Positions 1 to 9,907 of a stretch of 40,867 nt of DNA are shown here, piece by piece (within the stretch, counting starts at the first letter, position 1; each line of letters begins with the position of its first letter). The translations under genes were made by a program, and so were the position numbers. The stretch comes from Patescibacteria group bacterium (GTDB lineage Bacteria > Patescibacteriota > Patescibacteriia > UBA9570), in the NCBI GenBank assembly GCA_024277435.1, contig JAJRVJ010000022.1, positions 1 through 40,867 on the forward strand, given 5' to 3'. The notes under the pieces were generated by a model. The model searched no databases and was not told the origin of the DNA. It saw only the letters and a program-made list of their open reading frames with translations.

Positions 1-12
1 AGCGCACTTTGG

Positions 13-38
13 ACAATAAGGATTGTTTCGTTTTTTTT
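13..38 (+). terminator. Possible weak Rho-independent terminator of an upstream gene
   Basis: ACAAT(13-17)/ATTGT(22-26) short stem followed by TTCG and T8 (31-38). Confidence 0.35.
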
Positions 39-84
39 ATCATAATTAGCTTCTTAACAGGTTAAACAATGTATTTGAAGCTAA

Positions 85-453
85 TCATAGCAGAGAAAAC
101 GACTTTTTACGCGCCCAAAATGAAACGGTCTCCTTCGTGCTGCTGAAGCAGCCAGAGCGCCTGCTGCACTGGCTCCGCCGCAACTCCGGGGAACGCTGAT
201 GTGCACCATCCCTGATCACCCTCACGCCACTCACCAGAGCCCGCGCCTGGCAAACCATCTTCTGCACGGCCGCCCCAACGGCCTGCGGGCTGGCCTGCGC
301 CAGGCTCAGGTGCTGCTGGTAGATGTCAGCAAGGATCACCCTGAGGTGATCCTTGGCCTCCCCTTCATTGGAGCGGCCGGCGTAGTGATGATGATCAGCA
401 GGATCCCGGGTGCGAAAGCGCTGCACCGCCGCTTCGGCCTGGTGCACTGGCAT
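85..453 (-). CDS. Hypothetical protein in GC-rich island (122 aa, uncertain)
   Basis: Open frame with GC-rich third positions, in contrast to the AT-rich flanks. No recognised family; competing ORFs on the other strand. Confidence 0.3.
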   Translation of the reverse strand: MPVHQAEAAVQRFRTRDPADHHHYAGRSNEGEAKDHLRVILADIYQQHLSLAQASPQAVGAAVQKMVCQARALVSGVRVIRDGAHQRSPELRRSQCSRRSGCFSSTKETVSFWARKKSFSLL

Positions 454-578
454 CAGAACGCGGGTACGTGAGGACAGAATAGTATTCTACCCCTGTCTGG
501 AGGAACCGGTGTTCCAGGACGGTTGGCATCCCCACCACCGTCCTGGACACCACCGCACAAACAACATATACTATAGAC

Positions 579-599
579 AAGCGCCACAATGGCGCTTTT
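579..599 (+). terminator. Rho-independent terminator-like hairpin
   Basis: AAGCGCCA(579-586)-caa-TGGCGCTT(590-597) followed by T's, upstream of the NIF3 gene. Confidence 0.6.
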
Positions 600-624
600 A
601 ATACTCATAATTATTTTTGAACCT

Positions 625-1635
625 ATGATGACCGTACAAGAACTTTACGACTTAGCTATTAAACTTGGTATCGAATCCGATCCACGTGGCACTACCTTTG
701 TAAAACGCCAACTAAAGAAACAAGCAGAAGAGTACGATAAACTCTCCAAAGATAAGAAGCAATATTTCGATAAAGAATATCTTACTAACCCATATTCAGA
801 TACAAGAATTCTCTATGCACCAAATACAGATATAAAAGTTAAAAAAATATTTGCTGGTATCGATTGTAATGAATCCGAATTACTACTAGCCGATCGGCTT
901 GGAGATATCGATGCGGTAATTTCTCATCATCCAGAAGGTATCGCCTTGGCAGACCTACATACGGTAATGGATTTACAAATTGAAATGTTAGAACGTGCTG
1001 GGGTGCCTGTACATATTGCTGAAGGTTTATTAGAAGGTAGAATTGGTGAAGTTGGTCGTGGTTTACTTCCAGTAAATGATCAGAAGCCAGTTGATGTAGC
1101 TCGGTTATTAAATATTCCATTCCTTAATACACATACCGTTACTGATAACATGGTAACAATGTTTATCGAAGATCTTCTTACAAAAAATAAAAAGAATATT
1201 GATACCGTTGGTGATATTATGGACATATTAATGGAACAACCTGAATATCAAAAAGCTACGAAAATTAAATCCGGTCCACAAATTTTCCTAGGCTCACGCA
1301 AACGTCGTACTGGTCGAATCGCTGTCACAGAAATGACTGGTGGAACAAATGGATCTAAAGAAATGTTTGAACAACTATCACGCGCCGGCGTTGGCACAGT
1401 TATTGGAATGCATATGCGTGAAGATTACAAGAAGGAAGCAAGCAAGCACCATATTAATGTAGTAATTGCTGGCCATATGTCATCCGATTCTCTTGGTATG
1501 AACTTACTGCTCGATCAGTATGAAAAACGTGGTGTAGAAATTGTACCAGTTGGTGGACTTATCCGCGTAAGCCGGCTAAAAACTAAAAAAGCTCCTGTAA
1601 AAAAGAAAAAGTCCGCTTCAAAAAAACGTAAATAG
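625..1635 (+). CDS. NIF3-like (YbgI/YqfO family) dinuclear metal-centre protein with Lys-rich C-terminal tail
   Basis: Motifs ISHHPEG and IAGHMSSDSLGMN. ORF opens at 589, but the first MM (625/628) is the more likely start because 589 lies inside the terminator hairpin. C-terminus KTKKAPVKKKKSASKKRK. Confidence 0.85.
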   Translation: MMTVQELYDLAIKLGIESDPRGTTFVKRQLKKQAEEYDKLSKDKKQYFDKEYLTNPYSDTRILYAPNTDIKVKKIFAGIDCNESELLLADRLGDIDAVISHHPEGIALADLHTVMDLQIEMLERAGVPVHIAEGLLEGRIGEVGRGLLPVNDQKPVDVARLLNIPFLNTHTVTDNMVTMFIEDLLTKNKKNIDTVGDIMDILMEQPEYQKATKIKSGPQIFLGSRKRRTGRIAVTEMTGGTNGSKEMFEQLSRAGVGTVIGMHMREDYKKEASKHHINVVIAGHMSSDSLGMNLLLDQYEKRGVEIVPVGGLIRVSRLKTKKAPVKKKKSASKKRK

Positions 1636-1650
1636 TCACACGCAACGTAG

Positions 1651-2697
1651 ATGAGTATTGAGCCTACCACTAATAATCCTGATCGCATTATCAGCCCTGT
1701 TCAAAAAGATGAAGACGGTAGCCTTGATACAAGTTTACGGCCACAGGTACTAAAAGAATACATTGGCCAAGAACACATCAAAAATAATCTTGAAATATTG
1801 ATAGAAGCTGCCAAGCAACGCAATGAGGCGGTAGATCATGTGTTACTACATGGTGGCCCTGGTTTAGGTAAAACAACCCTAGCGCATATCATCTCCAAAG
1901 AAATGAATGTGCAAATTCGCGCTACCAGCGGCCCAGCTATAGAACGTGCTGGAGACCTTGCAGCCATTCTTACAAATCTTAATGAAGGTGATATCTTATT
2001 CATTGATGAAATTCACCGGCTTCATAAAACCATTGAAGAAATCCTGTATCCCGCAATGGAAGATTTTGCCTTAGATATGGTTGTAGGTAAAGGCCCTAGT
2101 GCCCGTACTGTGCGATTAGATTTACCGCGCTTTACTGTTATCGGTGCCACTACACGCATGAGCTTACTTTCATCTCCGCTGCGAGATCGCTTTGGAGCGC
2201 ATTATAAATTTGAATTCTACCAACCTGAAGAGATGACAGATATTGTAGAGCGTTCTGCTAAGATTTTAGATGTACAACTTAGCTCAGAGGCACATGGCCT
2301 TATTGCAAAACGTTCACGCAGCACACCACGAATTGCGAATCGCCTATTACGACGTGTACGTGATTACGCACAAGTAAAAAGTGAAGATACTGTTGTGGCT
2401 CAAGATATTGCTAGCCAAGCCCTCGATATGCTCAATGTTGATGAGCTAGGCTTAGATAACACCGACCGTAAATTACTGAGTACAATTATAAAAACCTTTA
2501 ACGGTGGGCCAGTTGGCATTCAAACGCTGGCAGCTAGCATTGGTGAAGACGTCGATACCTTAGAAACTGTGTATGAACCATTCTTAATGCAAATGGGATT
2601 CCTGGCTCGCACACCACGCGGGCGAGTAGCTACCGAAGCTGCGTACGCACATCTTGGTATTCAACCACCGGTTGATACCCAAAATAAGTTGATTTAA
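1651..2697 (+). CDS. ruvB: Holliday junction branch migration ATPase RuvB
   Basis: [28 protein letters not shown] (Walker A), FIDEIHRL (Walker B), IGATTR, C-terminal winged helix. Confidence 0.97.
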   Translation: MSIEPTTNNPDRIISPVQKDEDGSLDTSLRPQVLKEYIGQEHIKNNLEILIEAAKQRNEAVDHVLLHGGPGLGKTTLAHIISKEMNVQIRATSGPAIERAGDLAAILTNLNEGDILFIDEIHRLHKTIEEILYPAMEDFALDMVVGKGPSARTVRLDLPRFTVIGATTRMSLLSSPLRDRFGAHYKFEFYQPEEMTDIVERSAKILDVQLSSEAHGLIAKRSRSTPRIANRLLRRVRDYAQVKSEDTVVAQDIASQALDMLNVDELGLDNTDRKLLSTIIKTFNGGPVGIQTLAASIGEDVDTLETVYEPFLMQMGFLARTPRGRVATEAAYAHLGIQPPVDTQNKLI

Positions 2698-2718
2698 TGC
2701 CCTACCTACAGCTATACT
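2689..2718 (+). promoter_or_regulatory. Sigma70-like promoter for the 2728 gene
   Basis: TTGATT(2689-2694)-18 bp-TATACT(2713-2718); ATG 9 nt downstream. Confidence 0.55.
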
Positions 2719-2727
2719 GAATACTGT

Positions 2728-2982
2728 ATGGATATCCCATATTACATTTTTGCCATAATTTACATTATTATCCTTGTGCTCTATTTTGCATTTGTCTTTT
2801 TTAGTGTATATCATATGATTCGATTTGGATTTTATGATTTTGTTGCAAAGCTCCATACAGCACTACTCGCGAGCGTTGTTGCTGTAGTACTGATATTCAC
2901 TATGCTATTTTTGCGTGACATACAATGGGCTGAAACATTTTCGGTATTGGATAATCTAACAACTGTTGAATTACCCTTTTAA
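2728..2982 (+). CDS. Small membrane protein, hypothetical (84 aa)
   Basis: Two hydrophobic segments; tightly packed against the next ORF. Confidence 0.65.
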   Translation: MDIPYYIFAIIYIIILVLYFAFVFFSVYHMIRFGFYDFVAKLHTALLASVVAVVLIFTMLFLRDIQWAETFSVLDNLTTVELPF

Positions 2983-2984
2983 TT

Positions 2985-3614
2985 ATGGAAGAACACTACA
3001 CCGTACAACGATTATTTCCTGGCCAACGCCCTAATGAGCACGTGATAATTATTTTGCGGCGCCATTGGACTATTTGGTTTAATTATATAGCGCAACTTGT
3101 ATTATTTAATATATTACCAATTGCGGCGCTTATCTTCCTGTACTATGTTTTAGATTGGAGTCCATCACCAGAAGGGCCTATCTATATTGGTTTAGTATTG
3201 TTGTTATCGATGTATTATCTTGGAGCATGGTTAATGTACTTTCATTCATTTGTAGATTATCGATTGGATACCTGGATTCTTACTGATCAACGGATTATTA
3301 ATACAGAACAACAAGGCCTATTCGATCGCATTATCTCTGAACTGAATATTGAAAAAGTGCAGGATGTTACCTCAGAAATACATGGCCATGCGCAAACATT
3401 TTTAGATTTCGGTAATGTCTATATTCAAACAGCTGGCGAAAAACAACGTTTCATATTTCAACACGTTCCACATCCAGAAGAAGTTTCACGCTTAGTTATT
3501 CGTGCGCATGAATCAGCTATACGCAATCAACACATGGAACTTTATTTAGCTGCTAACAAAGCCGAGCGAGATCAACAAATAGAACAAAAACATAATGCCA
3601 CACCTAACGGTTAA
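2985..3614 (+). CDS. PH-domain (bPH2-like) membrane protein
   Basis: Two TM segments followed by YRLDTWILTDQRIINTEQQGLFDRIISELNIEKVQDVT, typical of bacterial PH-domain proteins. Confidence 0.75.
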   Translation: MEEHYTVQRLFPGQRPNEHVIIILRRHWTIWFNYIAQLVLFNILPIAALIFLYYVLDWSPSPEGPIYIGLVLLLSMYYLGAWLMYFHSFVDYRLDTWILTDQRIINTEQQGLFDRIISELNIEKVQDVTSEIHGHAQTFLDFGNVYIQTAGEKQRFIFQHVPHPEEVSRLVIRAHESAIRNQHMELYLAANKAERDQQIEQKHNATPNG

Positions 3615-4608
3615 CGATTTTGACTATCACCTGCCTGAGGGTTTAATCGCTCAGCATCCAGTGCGTCCACGTGACCACTCACGTTTAATGATGGTACTAC
3701 CAGATTCTGGTTTAATTTCGCATCGCCGATTTTATGATTGCGTGGATTGGTTAAATCCAGGAGATGTACTTGTACTGAATGATTCAAAAGTGATCCCCGC
3801 TCGATTAATTGGAAAAAAATCTACTGGAGGTAAAGCAGAAATTTTCTTACTGCGAGAACTACAAGCCAACGAATGGGAATGCCTGATTGGCGCCACTAGG
3901 GTGCAGCCTGGGATGGATGTATTATTAGATGCTGGATTTATAGGAAAAGTAATAATGCCCTTCTCGGATTCTACATGGCGCGTACAATTTAATAAGGATA
4001 ACATCACGTCCATTGGCGTGATTCCATTACCTCCGTATATTACGGAATCTAATGACATGATAGATTATCAAACTGTCTATGCTCGTGAAGAAGGATCCGT
4101 AGCTGCTCCAACTGCTGGATTACATTTTACAAAAGATTTATTACACAAAGTACAAAAACAAGGCGTGCATATTGCTAGTGTTACCCTTCATGTTGGTATG
4201 GGTACCTTTACCCCTGTAAAAACAGATGATTTATCCGATCATGTAATGCACAAAGAATACGCAACCATTCCACAAGCTACTGCAGAACTTATTGCTGAAG
4301 CTAAAGCTAATGGTAAGCGTGTTATTGCTGTAGGCACAACTTCGGCGCGTACCCTGGAAGCATTTCATGGAAAAGCTCATAGTGATTGGGTAGATTTATT
4401 TATTACGCCCGGCTATTCCTTTAATACAATTTCTGGAATGATTACGAATTTTCATTTACCAAAATCTACACTACTTATGCTCGTAGCAGCTTTTGCTGGC
4501 AAAGATTTAATGGACAAAGCCTATCAAACCGCCATTTCGGAAGGATATCGATTTTATAGCTTCGGCGACGCAATGATGATTTTGCACAATCAGCGCCAGA
4601 GCCGATGA
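3595..4608 (+). CDS. queA: tRNA preQ1(34) S-adenosylmethionine ribosyltransferase-isomerase QueA
   Basis: DFDYHLPEGLIAQHP, VLVLNDSKVIPARL, AAPTAGLHFT, VGMGTFTPVK, GTTSARTLE. Confidence 0.96.
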   Translation: MPHLTVNDFDYHLPEGLIAQHPVRPRDHSRLMMVLPDSGLISHRRFYDCVDWLNPGDVLVLNDSKVIPARLIGKKSTGGKAEIFLLRELQANEWECLIGATRVQPGMDVLLDAGFIGKVIMPFSDSTWRVQFNKDNITSIGVIPLPPYITESNDMIDYQTVYAREEGSVAAPTAGLHFTKDLLHKVQKQGVHIASVTLHVGMGTFTPVKTDDLSDHVMHKEYATIPQATAELIAEAKANGKRVIAVGTTSARTLEAFHGKAHSDWVDLFITPGYSFNTISGMITNFHLPKSTLLMLVAAFAGKDLMDKAYQTAISEGYRFYSFGDAMMILHNQRQSR

Positions 4609-5807
4609 ATAGTTACATCGGTATAATAATATTTCAAAATTTTCTTCCAACCCCAGTTTTCATTTTCTGCAAACCATCGTGCACCAAGTGCGCTCATACC
4701 AACTCCATGACCGGTTAGTGGTTCGCCTACACAGCAAGGATCTGCAACTGATACTAAATATGCTCGTTCACCAGCCCACACTTCCGACCACGCTCGTGTA
4801 CGGCCATCACTCTTAGAATAATAGGGTGTTACTACCGGCTCACCATTATAATGCACAATACGGCCACGCGTTTCTTTTACCGCCTGTACAATATTAGGAG
4901 CTCGTTTAGTAAAACCATATCCACGATATACTTGATCGTTGGCTGTACCACTTAATAGATATGGCTTATCCGGATATTTTGTTGGATATTGATAGTGATA
5001 ATATACATACGTTCGCGCGGCTGTCATAAGCGCTTTCAAATATGCCTTATCATTATCATCGCCAGCCTCAGCAATACCTTGTAAATAATTTTCAATTTTC
5101 AATTCATTCACAACATCCTCTCCATTCACTTCAATGGTTCCATAAAATTCATTGTCGTTCAGTGTTACATCCCAGCTTGGTCGATTTTCATAGTTCGTAA
5201 TAGTGGAAATTTTATTACCACGCACTGGCACTACACGCACAGCTTGATCGGTGATTAATTTCCACGATCCGCGCCGAACAATATATTGTTCTGTATCTGG
5301 GTTATATTTTATTTTAACAAGCCTGTTTTTCTTGATACGTTTACGCACTTCTCCATCTTCCGTAATAATATCTGCGCGACCATTTACCATTATTTTTACC
5401 GCTTCAGTAGTTTCGTATAATCCAATGCGAATGCTCGGACGTTTTACCCGCGCAGGCTGTGCTCCTGCAGGTGGAACTCCTGGTGTTCCAATAATACTAA
5501 TACGTGTTTCAACACGCGGCGCCGCTGCACCATAGCTAAGGGATGAATATGGTAAATGTGGTTGAATCTCATAATCAACTGCTTCGGGTAACGTTGGTAC
5601 ACTTCCAAAATCTCCAACATATCCAGAACGTAACATTGAATAGGATTGCGATACACTTACTTCACCAGCTTTCGCGGCCTCCACCCCTAATAATGCTCGC
5701 ATGAGCATTGATTTTGTGATACTAAAAAAACCGATTCCTACAACAATGCAGACACCGGCTAAAGCCAATGTAATCGCTAGATTCCATTTAGCGTTACGTA
5801 CGATCAT
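4590..5807 (-). CDS. SpoIID/LytB-domain protein with N-terminal TM anchor
   Basis: ENYLQGIAEAGDDND...LKALMTAARTYVYYH, SKSDGRTRAWSEVW, LTGHGVGMSALGA. ORF is open to 5897, but a promoter lies in that extension and ATG at 5807 is preferred. Confidence 0.85.
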   Translation of the reverse strand: MIVRNAKWNLAITLALAGVCIVVGIGFFSITKSMLMRALLGVEAAKAGEVSVSQSYSMLRSGYVGDFGSVPTLPEAVDYEIQPHLPYSSLSYGAAAPRVETRISIIGTPGVPPAGAQPARVKRPSIRIGLYETTEAVKIMVNGRADIITEDGEVRKRIKKNRLVKIKYNPDTEQYIVRRGSWKLITDQAVRVVPVRGNKISTITNYENRPSWDVTLNDNEFYGTIEVNGEDVVNELKIENYLQGIAEAGDDNDKAYLKALMTAARTYVYYHYQYPTKYPDKPYLLSGTANDQVYRGYGFTKRAPNIVQAVKETRGRIVHYNGEPVVTPYYSKSDGRTRAWSEVWAGERAYLVSVADPCCVGEPLTGHGVGMSALGARWFAENENWGWKKILKYYYTDVTIHRLWR

Positions 5808-5868
5808 GTGAGTTGGTTTTTGTTTATTTTTTACGTCCGCATAGGTTTTTATATGCGATTGTGGACTA

Positions 5869-5897
5869 ATTTTAGCAGAAAAATAGGCTTTCGTCAA
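5869..5897 (-). promoter_or_regulatory. Sigma70-like promoter for the SpoIID gene
   Basis: Minus strand TTGACG(5897-5892)-17 bp-TAAAAT(5874-5869). Confidence 0.6.
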
Positions 5898-5930
5898 GTC
5901 TGGTAGTATGGTATAGTTACGCTTGATTTT

Positions 5931-7376
5931 ATGTCGTTATTACGCAAAGTAGCGCAAAATACTGCTCTACAATTTATTGGAAAAATTCTTGGAACATTGC
6001 TCGGCTTAGGAGCAACTATTTTGTTATTACGATACTTAGGTGACGAACGGTATGGTAATTACACAACTGCCATAGTATACCTCCAGCTCTTTGGCATCTT
6101 AATGGATTTAGGTTTATACATTGTATTATTGAAACACATTTCCGGGCCGGAGAATAAAGATGGTAAACTACTCAATAATATTATTACGATGCGAGCGCTT
6201 ACCGCGGTTATATTCTTAGTAATAGCATGTAGCCTCATTTGGTTTATTCCAACCTATCCAACAATAGTGAAATGGGCCGTAATGGTTGTGGCCGTGAATT
6301 TCTTTTTTATCACCATGAACCAATTACTCATTGCTGTGTATCAAAAACATTTAGCCATGGGATTAGTTGCTATCGCAGAAGTTTCTGGAAAAACACTTTT
6401 ATTCCTAAGTACGCTGGTAGTTATCTATGTACTGAAAGGTGACTTATTATGGGTGATGCTTACTGTTGCACTTGGAGGCTTTGTAAACTTTTTAGTATTA
6501 TGGCTTGGTCTACGTAAATACACGCGCATTCATGCAGCATTTGATTTATCAATGTGGAAGCGGGTACTAAAAGAAAGTTGGCCAGTTGCATTATCAATTG
6601 GCTTAAATCTTATTTACTTCAAAGCCGATACAATTATTCTTAGTCACTGTCGTACACAAGCAGAGGTTGGCATTTATGGAGCGCCGTATAAAATGTTGGA
6701 AGTAATTATTACATTACCTGCCATGATAGTAGGTTTAGTAATGCCTATGCTAGGTAAAACATTCAACGAACAACGAGCGGATGATTTTAAGCAATTATAC
6801 CGGCGTTCATTCAATGCTCTTAGCATGATTGCTATTCCACTTATTATTGGAACTCAAATGGTAGCATTTCCTGTAATGAGATTAATTGCTGGGGAAGAGT
6901 TTACAAGTAACATTACAGACCTAGGGTACTTACTGCAAATTCTCATCTTTGCTGTTGGTGTAATATTTGTTGGCACCCTCACTGGATACCTTGTGGTAAT
7001 AGTGAATCGTCAAAAAGAAATGCTATGGGGTTATGGCACCGTGGCATTAACTGCACTATTTGCCTACCTCTATTTCATTCCAAAATATGGATATTACGGA
7101 GCTGCTAGCGTAACAGTGTATTCAGAATTCATGATTACGTTAATTGGAATATTCATTGTCTATCGTGCTACTAAAGTATTACCAGCTCTATGGATACCAG
7201 TGCGTGTACTTATGGCTAGTGCCATTATGGCTACCGCTCTCTTCCTATTAAAAGACATCAGCGTAATTCTCTCTATACCTATAGCTATAGTTGTATACGG
7301 CGTTGCGTTAATTCTCGTAAGAGCAGTTAGCCGTGAAGAAGTTCGATCAATCTTAACTATCCGTAAGAATGTCTAA
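5931..7376 (+). CDS. Polysaccharide flippase / oligosaccharide translocase (MATE/Wzx-like)
   Basis: Multi-TM protein with N-terminal KVAQNTALQFIGKILGTLLGLGATILLLRYLGDERYGNYTTA. Confidence 0.88.
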   Translation: MSLLRKVAQNTALQFIGKILGTLLGLGATILLLRYLGDERYGNYTTAIVYLQLFGILMDLGLYIVLLKHISGPENKDGKLLNNIITMRALTAVIFLVIACSLIWFIPTYPTIVKWAVMVVAVNFFFITMNQLLIAVYQKHLAMGLVAIAEVSGKTLLFLSTLVVIYVLKGDLLWVMLTVALGGFVNFLVLWLGLRKYTRIHAAFDLSMWKRVLKESWPVALSIGLNLIYFKADTIILSHCRTQAEVGIYGAPYKMLEVIITLPAMIVGLVMPMLGKTFNEQRADDFKQLYRRSFNALSMIAIPLIIGTQMVAFPVMRLIAGEEFTSNITDLGYLLQILIFAVGVIFVGTLTGYLVVIVNRQKEMLWGYGTVALTALFAYLYFIPKYGYYGAASVTVYSEFMITLIGIFIVYRATKVLPALWIPVRVLMASAIMATALFLLKDISVILSIPIAIVVYGVALILVRAVSREEVRSILTIRKNV

Positions 7377-8502
7377 GAATAATCGAAATGTTTTAATGTT
7401 TAAGTTTCCGTTCTCCTCTACATATGGTGGGGGTGAGAAGCATACTATTACCCTTGTTGAAAACTTGCGAGAGAAACATAATTTTTATCTTGTTTCAACA
7501 TGCTCTGTATTAGTCCCAGAGTTCAAAAAACGAAAATGGAATGTTGAAGAAATCTGGGCTGGCACAGAACCGGTTACTGCACGAGCGCTACTACTCTTCT
7601 TTTTTACAAGTCCGTATATATTACTAAGCTTGCTACACACACTACTCAAGTATCGTCGTAAACATAATGTAGACACCCTCTATTGTTTATCTCTCACAGA
7701 AAAAGTATTACTAACACCATGGGCGCGCTTATTGGGTATCCATGTTATTTGGGTTGAACATCTACAAATTGAACGGTGGCTACTAAAAAGCCCGCTGCGC
7801 TTTCTCTATATACTATGGTCTCGCTTTGCTACAATAGTTACTGTTGTGAATGCAGTAAAGGAACAACTCATGAACATCGGCGTTCCAGAATCATCAATAA
7901 CCGTAATATATAATTCAGTAAACGTGCAATCATTTACCCCACATCCAACAGATCCAGAACGTATTAGAAGTGCATTCAATATTGTATTTATCGGGCGCCT
8001 AGCCAAAGAAAAGGGTATTGATGATTTATTGCGAGCTATTGAACCGCTACGCTCTCGCATTCCACACCTACACCTAAATATTGTTGGGCAAGGTAAGTGG
8101 AAAGACGGCTTAACGCAAATGATACAAGACATGGATCTTACAAAACATGTAACATTGCGGGGTTTTCAAGATGATGTACATACATGGTTAGCAAATTCTG
8201 ATGTACTAGTGCTGCCATCTACCCGCAGAGAAACATTTGGCATTGTATTAGCAGAAGCCCTTGCCACACTTACTCCTGTTGTAGCAACTAAGGTAAGTGG
8301 CATTCCGGAAGTAGTTGGAAAATATGGCTGGCTAGTAGAACCAGAGCATCCCGAGCAAATAGCTGCGGCACTACAAGATGTATATGATAATTATATCCAC
8401 GCTATCGAACGCACAAAACAAGGACGCCTACGTGTGCTAGAATTATTTCGAGAAGACAGAATGATATCAGAATATGACTCACTCCTGGTCCAAAATTCAT
8501 AA
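7369..8502 (+). CDS. Glycosyltransferase family 4 (GT-B fold)
   Basis: YGGGEKHTITLVENL, VFIGRLAKEKGIDDLLRAI, VLPSTRRETFGIVLAEALATLTPVVATKVSGIPEVV. Confidence 0.93.
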   Translation: MSKNNRNVLMFKFPFSSTYGGGEKHTITLVENLREKHNFYLVSTCSVLVPEFKKRKWNVEEIWAGTEPVTARALLLFFFTSPYILLSLLHTLLKYRRKHNVDTLYCLSLTEKVLLTPWARLLGIHVIWVEHLQIERWLLKSPLRFLYILWSRFATIVTVVNAVKEQLMNIGVPESSITVIYNSVNVQSFTPHPTDPERIRSAFNIVFIGRLAKEKGIDDLLRAIEPLRSRIPHLHLNIVGQGKWKDGLTQMIQDMDLTKHVTLRGFQDDVHTWLANSDVLVLPSTRRETFGIVLAEALATLTPVVATKVSGIPEVVGKYGWLVEPEHPEQIAAALQDVYDNYIHAIERTKQGRLRVLELFREDRMISEYDSLLVQNS

Positions 8503-9907
8503 ACACCTACTCTTCGCTGCCCTTGCTGCACTATTAGCGATAGGTTTAGCGTATGCAGCAGCATATGTAAATATACGTATTATCGTGGCTGTTATTATCG
8601 GCATCCTGTTATTAGGCATTATTGCTAAGCAACCATTATTTGGAATGTATTTACTGTTATTCTTTCTACCGTTCGAGCGCCTTGGCTCCGTTGATATTGC
8701 AGGCACCACTATTCGCATTAGTCAGGTAATTGCGATTCTTACAATTTGCGTTTGGATACTACGCGGTTTATGGCTGCAAAAATTCAAATTGCGAACGAAT
8801 CCAATCATTTGGCCAGTACTTATCTTTTTAGCTGTGAACATATTAGGCCTGGTAAATACTCCAAATATTTCTCGCTCCCTCACGGTACTTGCATTTACAA
8901 TATTTACCATTGTTATTGCATTAGCAGTTCCTAATATACTACGTCATAAAAACCAACTTACTACAGGTATTAAAGTGCTACTTGCAAGCATGGTTGTAGT
9001 TGGACTATTTGGTATATTCCAGTTTGTAGGTGATTTAATCGGCCTACCAACATCAATTACAGGATTACGACCACAGTACACAAAAGAAATTCTCGGCTTT
9101 CCTCGTGTACAATCCACTGCGCTTGAACCATTATATTTTGCAAACTACTTACTCATTCCTCTATCTGTAGCGATAGCATTATTTTTAAGCAAAGCATCTC
9201 GCGTACGACCCATTCTATTATTAAGTATTATTGCACTTGGCGGATTAAATCTTGTACTTACTGTTTCTCGTGGTGGGTACATTGCTTTCGCGGTTGTTAT
9301 TGCATTGCTCGTAGTACGATACTGGCGTGAAGTACTTAAGCCAAGAGTAATAATAAGTACACTGGCTGTTTCAGTAATGATCGCATTCACTGCCTTTCGC
9401 TTTTTTGGCGCCGGTGAGCAACTTACGTCTTTTACACAACATGTTGGAAATATATTCGGTGGAGCCTCATACGTTGAGAGAGTTGAAACATTTGATATTG
9501 CTCATCGCATTTGGTTAGAACATCCGTTAATTGGAATAGGGCCTGGTGGCTTTGGTCCGTACGCGTCATTTCATCCACTCATCACACCTAATGATGGCTA
9601 TAAAATTGTTAACAATGTATATATTGAACTATTGGCGGAAACAGGAATTATTGGTCTTGCTACATATATACTGTTAGTGGTTATTATTCTCCTTCGTTCA
9701 ATTAAAGCACTGCGCAAGGGTAAAGATCCCTTAGTGCAAGCTATCTTATTTGGCTTATTTTCCGCATTCATTGGCGTGCTTGTGCAATATAATACTTTCT
9801 CGGTATTATACATTCTCCACATCTGGACATTAATAGGACTTATCGTTGCCACGCAAAATATTTTATTACAACCACCACAAGATGCTGAAACATCTACCAA
9901 AAAGTGA
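8474..9907 (+). CDS. O-antigen ligase/polymerase-like membrane protein (Wzy_C type)
   Basis: Multi-TM; LTVSRGGYIAF and HRIWLEHPLIGIGPGGFGPYA motif. Confidence 0.82.
   Translation: MTHSWSKIHKHLLFAALAALLAIGLAYAAAYVNIRIIVAVIIGILLLGIIAKQPLFGMYLLLFFLPFERLGSVDIAGTTIRISQVIAILTICVWILRGLWLQKFKLRTNPIIWPVLIFLAVNILGLVNTPNISRSLTVLAFTIFTIVIALAVPNILRHKNQLTTGIKVLLASMVVVGLFGIFQFVGDLIGLPTSITGLRPQYTKEILGFPRVQSTALEPLYFANYLLIPLSVAIALFLSKASRVRPILLLSIIALGGLNLVLTVSRGGYIAFAVVIALLVVRYWREVLKPRVIISTLAVSVMIAFTAFRFFGAGEQLTSFTQHVGNIFGGASYVERVETFDIAHRIWLEHPLIGIGPGGFGPYASFHPLITPNDGYKIVNNVYIELLAETGIIGLATYILLVVIILLRSIKALRKGKDPLVQAILFGLFSAFIGVLVQYNTFSVLYILHIWTLIGLIVATQNILLQPPQDAETSTKK

Noticed and set aside
105-570. GC-rich island as tmRNA or RNase P RNA
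   Set aside because: Neither the conserved tmRNA tRNA-like ends nor RNase P core motifs could be found by eye.
839-1120. Minus-strand 93-aa ORF inside the NIF3 gene (and similar antisense ORFs within queA, gyrA, ftsH, smc)
   Set aside because: Fully contained in strongly identified genes; no independent evidence.
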